From contig PXSL01000058.1 in NCBI GenBank assembly GCA_003022815.1, positions 1 to 9,543 of the forward strand: a stretch of DNA of 9,543 bases. Reading direction: 5' to 3'. The notes beneath the pieces were generated by a model that saw only the letters and a list, made by a program, of their open reading frames with translations, was not told the origin of the DNA and made no database searches. This DNA is from Halobacteriales archaeon SW_5_68_122. Lineage in GTDB: Archaea > Halobacteriota > Halobacteria > Halobacteriales > Haloarculaceae. This document shows positions 1-6,300 of the stretch, piece after piece. The translations under genes and the position numbers were made by a program. Position 1 is the stretch's first letter, and every line of letters starts with the position of its first letter.

Positions 1-1
1 G

Positions 2-1420
2 CTCGTCGACTCGACGGGCAACGTCGTCGTCACGAACGACGGCGTCACCATCCTCGGCGAGATGGACATCGAGCACCCGGCGGCCAACATGATCGTCGAA
101 GTCGCCGAGACACAGGAGGAGGAGGTCGGCGACGGCACGACCACGAGCGTCGTCATCGCGGGCGAACTCCTCTCGAAGGCCGAGGACCTGCTCGAGCAAG
201 ACATCCACGCCACCATCCTCGCGCAGGGGTACCGGCAGGCCGCCGCCGAGGCCAAGGACATCCTCAAGGACATCGCCATCGAGGTTGATGCCGACGACAC
301 CGACGTGCTGGAGTCCATCGCCGCGACAGCGATGACCGGCAAGGGCGCCGAGGCCTCGAAGGGCCACCTCGCGGACCTCACGGTCGGGGCGGTCAGCGCC
401 GTCGCCGACGACGACGACATCGACACGGACAACATCAAGGTCGAGAAGGTCGTCGGCGGCTCCGTCGACGAGTCCGAACTCGTCGAGGGCGTCATCGTGG
501 GCAAGGAGCGCGTCCACGACAACATGCCGTACTTCGCCGAGGACGCCGACATCGCGCTCTTGGACACCCCCATCGAGGTCAAGGAGACCGAGATCGACGC
601 CGAGGTCAACGTCACCGACCCCGACCAGCTCGAGCAGTTCCTCGAGCAGGAGGAACAACAGCTCCGCGAGATGGTCGACACGCTCGACGAGGTCGGCGCC
701 GACGTCGTCTTCTGCCAGAAGGGCATCGACGACATGGCCCAACACTACCTCGCCGAGGAGGGCATCATCGCCGTCCGCCGCGCCAAGAAGTCCGACATGA
801 AGGCGCTGGCGCGCGCCACCGGCGGCCGCGTCGTCTCCAACATCGACGACGTGACCGCCGACGACCTCGGCTTTGCCGGCTCCGTCGCCCAGAAGGACAT
901 CGCGGGCGACGAGAAGATCTTCGTCGAGGACGTCGATGAGGCCCGTGCGGTCACCCTCATCCTCCGCGGCGGCACCGAGCACGTCGTCGACGAGGTCGAG
1001 CGGGCCGTCGAGGACTCGCTGGGCGTCGTTCGCACCACCCTCGAGGAAGGACAGGTGCTGCCCGGCGGCGGCGCGCCCGAGACCGCGCTGGCGCTCGGCC
1101 TGCGCGACTACGCCGACTCCGTCGGCGGCCGCGAGCAGCTGGCCGTCGAGGCGTTCGCCGACGCCGTCGACGTCATCGTCGTCGACATGGAAGAGGACGG
1201 CGTCGTCGAGCCGCTTCGCGTGAAGACCCAGGCCATCGAGTCCGCCACCGAGGCGGCCGTCATGATCCTCCGCATCGACGACGTCATCGCCGCCGGCGAC
1301 CTCAAGGGCGGCAGCTCCGACGACGACGACGGCGAGGACATGCCCGGTGGCGCCGGCGGTCCCGGCGGCGGCATGGGCGGTATGGGTGGCGGCATGGGCG
1401 GTATGGGCGGCATGATGTAA
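2..1420 (+). CDS. Thermosome subunit (group II chaperonin), 5' end outside window, internal segment missing
   Basis: This is a subunit of the archaeal group II chaperonin, the cytosolic ATP-driven double-ring folding machine. The frame is open from base 2, and the first 20 codons (…[12 protein letters not shown]) are already chaperonin sequence, so the ATG at 62 is internal and the true start lies upstream. Visible landmarks are the nucleotide-binding GDGTTT motif (bases 128-145), an apical/intermediate region, the Asp of VEDSL (1013-1015) at the position of the ATP-hydrolysis Asp, the LPGGGAPE motif, and the flexible Gly-Met-rich tail ([12 protein letters not shown]) typical of haloarchaeal subunits. 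Only 472 residues are present against about 550 for the family. Part of the shortfall is the missing N-terminus. The rest is internal: after …ADAVDVI (ending 1177) the sequence goes straight to [13 protein letters not shown], and the conserved PRTLAENAGLDPID block of about 38 residues is absent, in frame. The identity is certain; whether the deletion is real is not. Confidence 0.97.
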   Translation, partial: LVDSTGNVVVTNDGVTILGEMDIEHPAANMIVEVAETQEEEVGDGTTTSVVIAGELLSKAEDLLEQDIHATILAQGYRQAAAEAKDILKDIAIEVDADDTDVLESIAATAMTGKGAEASKGHLADLTVGAVSAVADDDDIDTDNIKVEKVVGGSVDESELVEGVIVGKERVHDNMPYFAEDADIALLDTPIEVKETEIDAEVNVTDPDQLEQFLEQEEQQLREMVDTLDEVGADVVFCQKGIDDMAQHYLAEEGIIAVRRAKKSDMKALARATGGRVVSNIDDVTADDLGFAGSVAQKDIAGDEKIFVEDVDEARAVTLILRGGTEHVVDEVERAVEDSLGVVRTTLEEGQVLPGGGAPETALALGLRDYADSVGGREQLAVEAFADAVDVIVVDMEEDGVVEPLRVKTQAIESATEAAVMILRIDDVIAAGDLKGGSSDDDDGEDMPGGAGGPGGGMGGMGGGMGGMGGMM

Positions 1421-1482
1421 CGCCATCCGAGAACGCCCGCCCACCCAGACTGTCAACGCACTGGCCCCCGACCGACGACCTC

Positions 1483-1490
1483 TTTTTATC
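1483..1490 (+). terminator. Oligo-T signal after the thermosome gene
   Basis: A run of five T (1483-1487, in CTCTTTTTATC) lies about 65 bases after the thermosome stop codon, in the short spacer before the converging carS gene. Oligo-T tracts are the usual termination signal in archaea. The same string also resembles a haloarchaeal TATA box on the plus strand, but no plus-strand gene starts downstream, so termination is the better reading. Confidence 0.45.
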
Positions 1491-1528
1491 GAACGACATC
1501 CGGGAGCACTACGCCTGCCGACCCCGGC

Positions 1529-2074
1529 CTACCAGGGCTCGTTTTTCAACCCGAGCGCGTACGCGCCAGCGTTCGTCGAGACGTGCAACAGCGGCGTGAC
1601 GACGAGGACCACGACGAGCACCGGCAGCGTGAACGTTGCGAGGAACCAGTCGGTGGCCGCCAGAAGGGTCAGGCCGAGGGAGACGACGACGAAGTCCAGT
1701 TGGTCGATGCCGGGGAAGGCGGCGCCGCGCTCGCGGCCGGTCCGGCGCTTGAGGAACGACGCGAGGAGGTCGCCGAGCATCGCGCCGGCCGGCAGCGACG
1801 CCGCGGCCGCCGCCGGGAAGACCGGCAGTCCGAGGCCGGTCGCGTCGGCCGCTGCGGGCTCGAGAAGGTTCAACGCGAGAGCGGCGAGGATTCCCGCCGT
1901 GGTGCCGACGGCGGTGCCACGCCAGGTCTTGCCGTCGCCGAGCGCGCGTCGGCCGTCCGAGAGGGTCCGGCCGCCGTCCATCGGCCGGCCGCCGCCGGCG
2001 AGCACGGCGGCGTTGTTCGGAACGTAGGCCGGCAGCATAACCCAGACGGCGACCGCGACGGTTTCGACTACCAT
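1529..2074 (-). CDS. carS: CDP-archaeol synthase (CDP-2,3-bis-O-geranylgeranyl-sn-glycerol synthase)
   Basis: CarS activates 2,3-di-O-geranylgeranylglyceryl phosphate with CTP to give CDP-archaeol, the branch-point intermediate of archaeal ether phospholipid synthesis, in the cytoplasmic membrane. The 181-residue product has the family size and layout: an N-terminal hydrophobic helix (residues 3-19), a cytosolic loop with GDGKTWRG (46-53), a membrane segment at 54-72, then GAMLGDLLASFLKRR (97-111) and PGIDQLDFV (121-129), and two closing hydrophobic stretches (128-142 and 148-165). The basic GDGKTWRG and Asp-containing loops are the family's substrate and metal binding region. The ATG at 2072-2074 was chosen over the longer open frame because MVVETVAVAVWVMLPAYVPN is the normal CarS beginning and because a TATA box lies about 26 bases upstream, giving a leaderless message. 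The stop is TAG. The gene looks intact and is divergent from proline dehydrogenase. Confidence 0.95.
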   Translation of the reverse strand: MVVETVAVAVWVMLPAYVPNNAAVLAGGGRPMDGGRTLSDGRRALGDGKTWRGTAVGTTAGILAALALNLLEPAAADATGLGLPVFPAAAAASLPAGAMLGDLLASFLKRRTGRERGAAFPGIDQLDFVVVSLGLTLLAATDWFLATFTLPVLVVVLVVTPLLHVSTNAGAYALGLKNEPW

Positions 2075-2080
2075 GGGTCG

Positions 2081-2090
2081 GGGTCGACCC
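2081..2090. promoter_or_regulatory. 10-bp perfect palindrome between the carS start and TATA box
   Basis: GGGTCGACCC reads the same on both strands and lies in the 88-base divergent spacer, between the carS start codon (2074) and its TATA box (2097-2103). A dimeric regulator bound there would cover the transcription start region. It could also be chance in G+C-rich DNA. Confidence 0.25.
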
Positions 2091-2096
2091 GGCGGT

Positions 2097-2103
2097 GATA
2101 AAA
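2097..2103 (-). promoter_or_regulatory. TATA box of carS
   Basis: On the minus strand the bases read TTTTATC, a good haloarchaeal TATA element, centred about 26 bases upstream of the carS ATG. This spacing puts the transcription start at or next to the start codon, as is usual for leaderless haloarchaeal messages. For the divergent proline dehydrogenase I see no comparably clear TATA box at the expected position near 2136. Confidence 0.6.
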
Positions 2104-2162
2104 GACCGACGGGTTCGCCTGAAAGGGGTACGCTCTTGGGTCGGGCGGCAGTATTTGCGGGC

Positions 2163-2999
2163 ATGATCCCGCCAATTGCCCGGCGGTTCGTCGCCGGGGA
2201 GTCGGCAGCGTCCGCGCTGGAGCACGCCCGGCAGCTGAACGGCGATGACGTCGGCGCGATCCTCAACCTGCTCGGGGAGCACTACGAGGAGCGGGGGCCG
2301 GCCGACGCGAACGCGGAGGCCTACCGGAGCCTGCTCGCGGAACTCGGGGGGTCGGGGCTGGACGCCTGCATCTCGGTGAAACCCTCCCAGCTCGGCCTGA
2401 ACGTCGACGAGGGCGTCTTCCGGGAGAACCTCGAGCGGATCGTTGAGGCCGCCGCCGAACACGGCCGGTTCGTTTGGGTCGACATGGAGGACAACACGAC
2501 GACGGACGCGACGCTGGAGGCCTTCGAGGCACAGGTCGGGAGCTACCCCGCGATGGGGCTGTGCCTGCAGGCGAACCTCAAGCGGACGCCGCGTGACGTC
2601 GAACGGCTCGCCGGCCTGCCCGGGAAGGTGCGGCTGGTCAAGGGCGCTTACGATGAGCCGCCCGAGGTGGCCTACACCGACAAGGCGCGCGTCGACGAGG
2701 CCTATCGCGACCTGCTAGACCTTGCGTTCCGGACGTTCGACGGCGGGGTGGCGGTAGGGAGCCACGACCCGGAGATGGTGGCCCACGCCGCCGAACTCCA
2801 CGAGGAGTACGGCACCGACTACGAGGTCCAGATGCTGATGGGCGTCCGCGAGAGCGCACAGCGGGACCTGGCGGCCGACGGCGTCACCGTCTACCAGTAC
2901 GCCCCGTACGGCGACCGATGGCTGTCGTACTTCTACCGGCGGGCAATGGAGCGCAAGGAAAACGCCCTTTTTGCGCTCCGGGCGATCGTCAGCGGGTAG
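2163..2999 (+). CDS. Proline dehydrogenase (monofunctional, FAD-dependent)
   Basis: This enzyme oxidises L-proline to 1-pyrroline-5-carboxylate with FAD, the first step of proline catabolism, and passes electrons to the respiratory chain. The 278-residue product is a single PRODH barrel of the short monofunctional type. Conserved strands appear in order: VSVKPSQLGL-type (as ISVKPSQLGL, 70-79), FVWVDMED (103-110), LQANLKRT (135-142), VRLVKGAY (156-163), VAVGSHDPEM (196-205), EVQMLMGV (221-228), and the C-terminal YFYRRAMERKEN (256-267). The RR and the following Glu (259, 260, 263) match the substrate-carboxylate-binding RRxxE signature. The frame is open from 2073, but the extra 30 residues are basic and unlike the family, whereas MIPPIARRFVAGESAA is the normal beginning, so ATG 2163 is preferred. 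No P5C dehydrogenase is in the window. The 3' end converges on the DUF502 gene with only 5 bases between them. The gene appears intact. Confidence 0.95.
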   Translation: MIPPIARRFVAGESAASALEHARQLNGDDVGAILNLLGEHYEERGPADANAEAYRSLLAELGGSGLDACISVKPSQLGLNVDEGVFRENLERIVEAAAEHGRFVWVDMEDNTTTDATLEAFEAQVGSYPAMGLCLQANLKRTPRDVERLAGLPGKVRLVKGAYDEPPEVAYTDKARVDEAYRDLLDLAFRTFDGGVAVGSHDPEMVAHAAELHEEYGTDYEVQMLMGVRESAQRDLAADGVTVYQYAPYGDRWLSYFYRRAMERKENALFALRAIVSG

Positions 3000-3004
3000 C
3001 GCGG

Positions 3005-3646
3005 TCAGTCGTCCGTCGACTCGGTGCCGTCGGTCCGCGGAATCGGCCGCTCCTCGCTGACGTCGATGGCGATGCCGCTGTTCTGGTTCTCGCCGAACCC
3101 GGCGCTGAGGATCCGGGTCAGCGCGTCCTCGACGCTTTCGTCGACCTCGGTGTACCGGTCGGATTCGACCTCGACGACGTAGCCGGTCGTGATGTTCGGC
3201 GCGGTCGGCAGGAAGAGCACCTCCCGGCCGTCGTCAGTCTTCTTTCCAGTCTTGAACGCCGTCATCCGCATCCCGTCCCACACCTCGATCTTTACGGGTG
3301 TCTGGAGGTCCTCGGGGCTCGAGACGGCGGTCTCGACGGCCATCTTCGAGGCGTTGTAGACGACCCGCAGTCCGGGCACCTGGTTCATCATGCTGTCGAG
3401 AACGCTCTCGAGGATGTCGCCGAGCGTGGTCCGCATCAGGTACCCGACCGAGAGAACCAGCAGCGCAAACAGCGCGAGCACGACCGCCACCTGGACGCCG
3501 GGGCTCTGCTCCGACAGCACCTTGTCGATGCCCGGGATGTTCGCGATGGTCTGGTAGATGACGGCGACGACGTAGGCCGTAACGATGAGGGGGACGAGGA
3601 TGACCAGTCCGCTGGCGATGTCGCGCTTCCAGGAGGACGGCAGCAT
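3005..3646 (-). CDS. DUF502 family integral membrane protein
   Basis: This is a 213-residue member of the DUF502 family, found in bacteria and archaea and without an established biochemical role. Two transmembrane helices are visible near residues 11-32 and 51-71, with a short extracytoplasmic loop between them. They are followed by a cytosolic or membrane-associated C-terminal domain with family landmarks GYLMRTTLGD (68-77), LRVVYNASKMAVETAV (93-108), EVWDGMRMTAFKTGKKTDDG (121-140) and LFLPTAPNITTGYV (144-157). The acidic tail (…RTDGTESTDD) is haloarchaeal in style. ATG 3644-3646 gives the usual MxxSWKRDIASGL start. The gene lies 73 bases downstream of the MATE gene on the same strand. That gap holds a hairpin and a 10-bp direct repeat, so separate transcription or attenuation is possible. 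The frame is intact. Confidence 0.9.
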   Translation of the reverse strand: MLPSSWKRDIASGLVILVPLIVTAYVVAVIYQTIANIPGIDKVLSEQSPGVQVAVVLALFALLVLSVGYLMRTTLGDILESVLDSMMNQVPGLRVVYNASKMAVETAVSSPEDLQTPVKIEVWDGMRMTAFKTGKKTDDGREVLFLPTAPNITTGYVVEVESDRYTEVDESVEDALTRILSAGFGENQNSGIAIDVSEERPIPRTDGTESTDD

Positions 3647-3650
3647 TCGT

Positions 3651-3675
3651 CCGTGTATTCGGCTACCGTGTATTC
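3651..3675. repeat. 10-bp direct repeat at 15-bp period in the DUF502 leader
   Basis: CCGTGTATTC occurs at 3651-3660 and again at 3666-3675, exactly 15 bases apart. Read on the minus strand it is GAATACACGG twice, just before the DUF502 ATG (3646). The distal copy is centred about 25 bases upstream of the ATG, where a TATA element would lie, and AATACA is a weak match to one. It could be a duplicated promoter element or operator, or a small tandem duplication. Confidence 0.5.
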
Positions 3676-3682
3676 AGCGCTT

Positions 3683-3718
3683 CGACCGGCGGCGGTGCTC
3701 GCTCCGCCGCGGCGGTCG
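3683..3718 (-). other. Strong bulged hairpin after the MATE stop codon
   Basis: Bases 3683-3688 (CGACCG) pair with 3713-3718, and 3689-3695 pair with 3704-3710. This leaves a 2-base GG bulge (3711-3712) and an 8-base loop (3696-3703): a 13-bp, nearly all G-C stem. It starts 2 bases after the MATE stop codon on the minus strand and lies before DUF502. No oligo-T follows it on that strand, so it is not a classic terminator. A 3'-end stabilising or processing stem is possible. Confidence 0.45.
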
Positions 3719-3719
3719 G

Positions 3720-5019
3720 TCACTCGGCCCGGAGACTTCCTCGGTCCTGGAGCATGTTGGCGGCGCGGTCGGTCCACCCGCCGGCGTGGAATCCGACGGC
3801 GACGACGAGCGCCATCCAGACGTACGTCAGGCCGAGGCCGAGATACGCGCCGACGACACCGTACCCCAGGACGACCCCGACGACGTAGGTGAAACCGAGT
3901 ATGAACAGTACCATCCCCGAGGTACGGGCCAGGAACGGTAGCCGGGTCTCGCCGGCCCCGGCGAGGGCGCCCTGCAGGACAGCGAAGCTCACGAGAAACG
4001 CTGCGGTGAGGCCGTAGACGCGCGCGAAGTCCGTTGCGTAGCCGAGGGTGGCGGCGTCGTCGATGAACACCGAGACGATGGGGCCGGCGCCGAGGGTCAA
4101 AAAGAGGCCGAACCCGCCGGCGGTCAGGACGCCGAGGGCGACCGTCGCCCATCCCTGGAAGCGCGCGCGTTCCGGCGCTTCCTCGCCGAGCGACTGGCCG
4201 ACGAGGACGCTCGCGCCGACGTAGAAGCCGCGGGAGAGCGGCCCGGTCAACTGCTGGTAGATCCGGCGGCCGATGTGAAACGCCGCGTTGACCTCCGTCC
4301 CGAAGCCGAGCAAGATGGCGTTCAGCGGGAACTCCGCGAGCGTCGAGGCCAGCCCCTCGGCGACCGAGGGGGCGCTCACGCGGAGCAGCTGTCTGGTGAT
4401 GACGAGGCTCCGCGAGCATCGTCGCGGTGAACACGTTCGCGGCGGCGGTCGCGAGGCCGACCCCGACGACGGAGAGCCGCGGCGCGCCGAACAGGCCGAG
4501 ACCGAGCGTCACCGACCCGGCGATGTTCAGGCCGTTCGCGACGATGTTGACGTACATCGGGGTGCGGGTGTCGCCGGTGCCCTGCAGCGAGCGGGCGGCG
4601 ATGAGGGCGACGTGACGGGCCGGCGCCGTCGCCAGCACGATTGCGAGGTACCGGCCGCCGACACGTGCGACCTCCGGGGGCGCACCGAGCAGCGCGATGG
4701 CGGGTTCGCCGAAGGTGACCCCGAGTGCCGCGAACGGCACGCCGACGAGAGCGCCAACGACGAGCGCCTGCGAGATGGCCTCGTCGCGGTTGGCGGTCGC
4801 GCCGCTTCCGGTGTCCTGCGAGGAGAGCGCTATCGCGCCGCTTCCCATCCCGAGGCCGACCCACAGCGGAAACCGCGCGTAGAGGTCCGCCAGCCCGATG
4901 GCGGCGACGGCGACCGGCGAGAACAGCGCCGTCACGAGAATGTCGACGGTGCGCATCAGCGTCCGGGTCGTCTGCTCGACCATCACCGGCCACGACAGCG
5001 ACAGGACCCGCCGCCACAC
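3720..5019 (-). pseudogene. MATE family multidrug/cation exporter, reading frame broken near 4410
   Basis: MATE proteins are 12-TM antiporters that export cationic drugs or metabolites using Na+ or H+ gradients. The first half reads from a GTG at 5017-5019 (VWRRVLSLSWPVMVEQTTRT) to …GLATAAANVFTATMLA near 4411, about 203 residues with the first six hydrophobic segments and the LQGTGDTRTPMYVNIVANGL block. The second half is in another frame, from about 4409 (SLVITRQLLRVSAPSVAEG) through GFGTEVNAAFHIGRRIYQQ, LVGQSLG and GALAGAGETRLPF to a TGA at 3720-3722, about 229 residues. Family members I recall have a linker of roughly 15-20 residues between TATMLA and LVITRQLL that is not present in either frame, so bases seem to be missing as well as the frame being lost. 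The 5' end is also crowded: the opposite-strand cyclotransferase begins within about 25 bases, leaving no room for promoters. It could be sequence error or recent decay. Confidence 0.85.
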
Positions 5020-5039
5020 CGACGGGAGCGACTCTCCCC

Positions 5040-5414
5040 GCCTTCGTCTACGGGACCCTCCGGGATCCCGAGCGCGCCCGGAAGCTCCTCGGGCACGCCG
5101 AGTTCGGATCCGACGTTCGACTCCACGGGCTCCGCCGCGTCGAGGGGCAGTACCCGACGCTCGCGCCGGGTGGAGCCACCGAGGGCCGGGTGTTGCGACT
5201 CCGCGACGGCGACCTCGAGGCCCTCGACGCCTACGAAGGGGTCGACCGCGGCCTCTACGTCCGCGTCCGGGTGCCGGGGGACCCGGGGCCGCTGTGGACC
5301 TACGTCGGGGACCCGGACCGGCTGGGTGCCGGGGTCACCTGGCCCGGTCCGGGACCGCTCCGACGGCGGGTCGGGCGGTACGTCGACGCGAACGACGTCC
5401 GCGTGGAGTCGTAG
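5040..5414 (+). CDS. Gamma-glutamylcyclotransferase-like (AIG2/GGACT fold) protein, start codon missing
   Basis: This is a small protein of the gamma-glutamylcyclotransferase-like family, whose members release 5-oxoproline from gamma-glutamyl or related amine adducts; the exact substrate cannot be told here. About 124 residues are readable: AFVYGTLRDPERARKLL (the substrate-binding YGTL loop), GLRRVEGQYPTLAPGG, EGRVLRLRDGDLEALDAYEG (the catalytic Glu of the family is the E in DAYEG, bases 5235-5237) and GLYVRVRVPGD, ending DANDVRVES and TAG. In the family the YGTL loop comes only a few residues after the initiator Met. Here the frame upstream of FVYGTL (…PTGATLPA) has no ATG or GTG within 100 codons and is the shadow of the MATE gene. 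The start and the shared divergent promoter therefore seem to be lost at about 5020-5040. The listed start is only the first family-like codon. Confidence 0.8.
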   Translation, partial: AFVYGTLRDPERARKLLGHAEFGSDVRLHGLRRVEGQYPTLAPGGATEGRVLRLRDGDLEALDAYEGVDRGLYVRVRVPGDPGPLWTYVGDPDRLGAGVTWPGPGPLRRRVGRYVDANDVRVES

Positions 5415-5571
5415 TGAACAGGCAGAACAGAGGCGGCAGAACGTCGCCCCCGACTACGACGGCCCGTGTTCCGCGCTCCCGCTCCGGCGGACCGCCGACG
5501 CTCGTCAGCGCACGTGGCCGCTGGCCGCGCCCTGGTATATAAACTCGGCCACCGCGGACCCACCCCCTCGC
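5415..5571. other. Convergent intergenic spacer without a recognisable gene
   Basis: This spacer lies between the 3' ends of the cyclotransferase (plus) and the HTH gene (minus). It is G+C-rich except for one AT block at 5536-5543, which is described separately. A short inverted repeat, CGGCGGACCGCCG, lies at 5485-5497. I looked for a tRNA (no T-loop consensus) and for a coding frame with haloarchaeal character on either strand and found neither. Confidence 0.5.
5536..5543 (-). promoter_or_regulatory. Orphan TATA-like element TTTATATA
   Basis: On the minus strand these bases read TTTATATA, among the best matches to an archaeal TATA box in the window; on the plus strand they read TATATAAA. 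No start codon with coding potential lies at leaderless distance on either side. It sits between two convergent genes, where a promoter is not expected. It could drive an antisense or small RNA into the 3' end of the cyclotransferase, be left over from lost sequence, or be chance. Confidence 0.3.
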
Positions 5572-6168
5572 TCAGAAGGAGACGTTCGTCTCGGTGCCCT
5601 CGGTCGCTTCCTCAAGGCCGTCGTCGGCCATCTCGTCGGTGAACTCCTCGCCCATGCCGGCCTCCAGCAGGGCGTCCTCGAACTCGCTGCGGAACCGGTC
5701 GCTAACGCGCCGGGCCTCGTTCTGGGCCTCGACGACCCGCCGGTATCGCCGGACAGTCGACTTGGAGACGTCGAGGCTGTCGGCGATTTCGCCGGTCGAG
5801 CGGTCGTCGTCGAGCAGGTCGCGCAACGCCGCGAGGTCGAACGGCGCGTCGGTGTCCCGGTCGCGGACGAGGTGGAGGTCCAGACGGGCGCGGAACACGT
5901 CGCGCCGCGAGACGCCGAGTTCGTCGGCGATGGCGGTGTCGGTGGCGTCGTCGTAGAACCGCTCGACGACAGTGGCCAGTTCCGCGTCGGACAGCGACGA
6001 CTCGAACTTGTGATCCTCCCGCATTCGGTCGATTATCTCGTGAAGTCGTTCCTCGGACGCGCGCTCCTGCGTCAGCGAACCCCGCGAGTTTTCTTGGGTC
6101 TCCGTCACGGTATCTTCGTCGGAGATGTCTTTGAATATATTTCGCAGTTCTTCCGTGTTATCAGTCAC
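5572..6168 (-). CDS. Conditioned medium-induced protein 4-like HTH protein
   Basis: The 198-residue acidic protein resembles the haloarchaeal family named 'conditioned medium-induced protein 4', which as far as I know has no defined molecular function. It begins VTDNTEELRNIFKDISDEDT, followed by TETQENSRGSL, an Arg/Glu-rich helix, and two segments that read as helix-turn-helix units: residues 76-98 (IADELGVSRRDVFRAR) and 124-147 (EIADSLDVSKSTVRRYRR). It ends with the family tail DDGLEEATEGTETNVSF. The HTH units suggest nucleic-acid binding; that is inference. The GTG at 6166-6168 is chosen as start because a full AAGGAGG Shine-Dalgarno sequence lies 5 bases upstream and the residues before it do not look like protein. 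The gene diverges from the damaged ECF transporter locus, sharing an AT-rich spacer. It seems intact. Confidence 0.85.
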   Translation of the reverse strand: MTDNTEELRNIFKDISDEDTVTETQENSRGSLTQERASEERLHEIIDRMREDHKFESSLSDAELATVVERFYDDATDTAIADELGVSRRDVFRARLDLHLVRDRDTDAPFDLAALRDLLDDDRSTGEIADSLDVSKSTVRRYRRVVEAQNEARRVSDRFRSEFEDALLEAGMGEEFTDEMADDGLEEATEGTETNVSF

Positions 6169-6173
6169 AGTAG

Positions 6174-6180
6174 CCTCCTT
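6174..6180 (-). promoter_or_regulatory. Shine-Dalgarno sequence deciding the GTG start of the HTH gene
   Basis: The minus strand reads AAGGAGG-CTACT-GTG. The purine tract is complementary to the 3' end of archaeal 16S rRNA and is spaced 5 bases from the GTG. Many haloarchaeal messages are leaderless, so a full-strength site here is informative: it fixes the start and implies a leadered transcript. Confidence 0.75.
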
Positions 6181-6207
6181 GTAAGGTAATGATAGATAAT
6201 AAATGTA
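6181..6207. promoter_or_regulatory. AT-rich divergent promoter region (HTH gene / ECF locus)
   Basis: This is the most AT-rich stretch of the window. On the minus strand TTTATTATC (6195-6203) is a TATA-like element about 30-35 bases upstream of the HTH gene's GTG. On the plus strand GATAATAAATG in the same block could serve the bioY-like start at 6260 with a leader of a few tens of bases. Two promoters may thus share one AT-rich block. The exact elements and start points are uncertain. Confidence 0.45.
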
Positions 6208-6259
6208 TCGGTGGCTGTCGACTGGTACTGTGACGTCGGTTGATGGGAGAGCGGCTGAC

Positions 6260-6300
6260 ATGAGTGGTGCTACGACCTCCGAGGTCGACCTGGTCGGCGA
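6260..6300 (+). pseudogene. Possible N-terminal remnant of a biotin transporter S-component (BioY-like)
   Basis: An ATG at 6260 opens MSGATTSEVDLVGDG. The short VDLVGD phrase, followed by a membrane domain, is what I recall at the beginning of haloarchaeal BioY proteins, and the next genes downstream are an ECF ATPase and EcfT, the normal order of a bioYMN-type operon. After about 13-14 codons the sequence runs, in another frame, into the middle of the ATPase (from about 6301). Nearly all of the S-component would therefore be missing: no hydrophobic segment of it is present. The identification rests on a very short match plus context, so it is tentative. An unrelated short leader is the alternative. 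Confidence 0.4.

Noticed and set aside
1320..1420. GGC/ATG-rich repeats at the thermosome 3' end as a DNA repeat
   Set aside because: They encode the Gly-Met-rich C-terminal tail usual for chaperonin subunits.
1583..2098. Open frames on the plus strand opposite carS
   Set aside because: The carS frame on the minus strand has clear membrane helices and family motifs; the opposite frames are basic, low-complexity shadows.
2073..2162. A 30-residue N-terminal extension of proline dehydrogenase from ATG 2073
   Set aside because: It would overlap the carS start and occupy the carS promoter, and its composition is unlike the rest of the protein; ATG 2163 gives the family-typical beginning.
2918..3892. 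A 324-codon open frame on the plus strand opposite DUF502 and the MATE 3' end
   Set aside because: It is a shadow frame: the minus strand holds the recognisable DUF502 protein and the MATE C-terminus, and this product has no hydrophobic or conserved pattern.
4288..6189. A 633-codon open frame on the plus strand across MATE, the cyclotransferase and the HTH gene
   Set aside because: It is antisense to two recognisable genes and out of frame with the third, has no domain-like sequence, and is rich in Arg/Gly/Pro as expected from shadow frames in G+C-rich haloarchaeal DNA.
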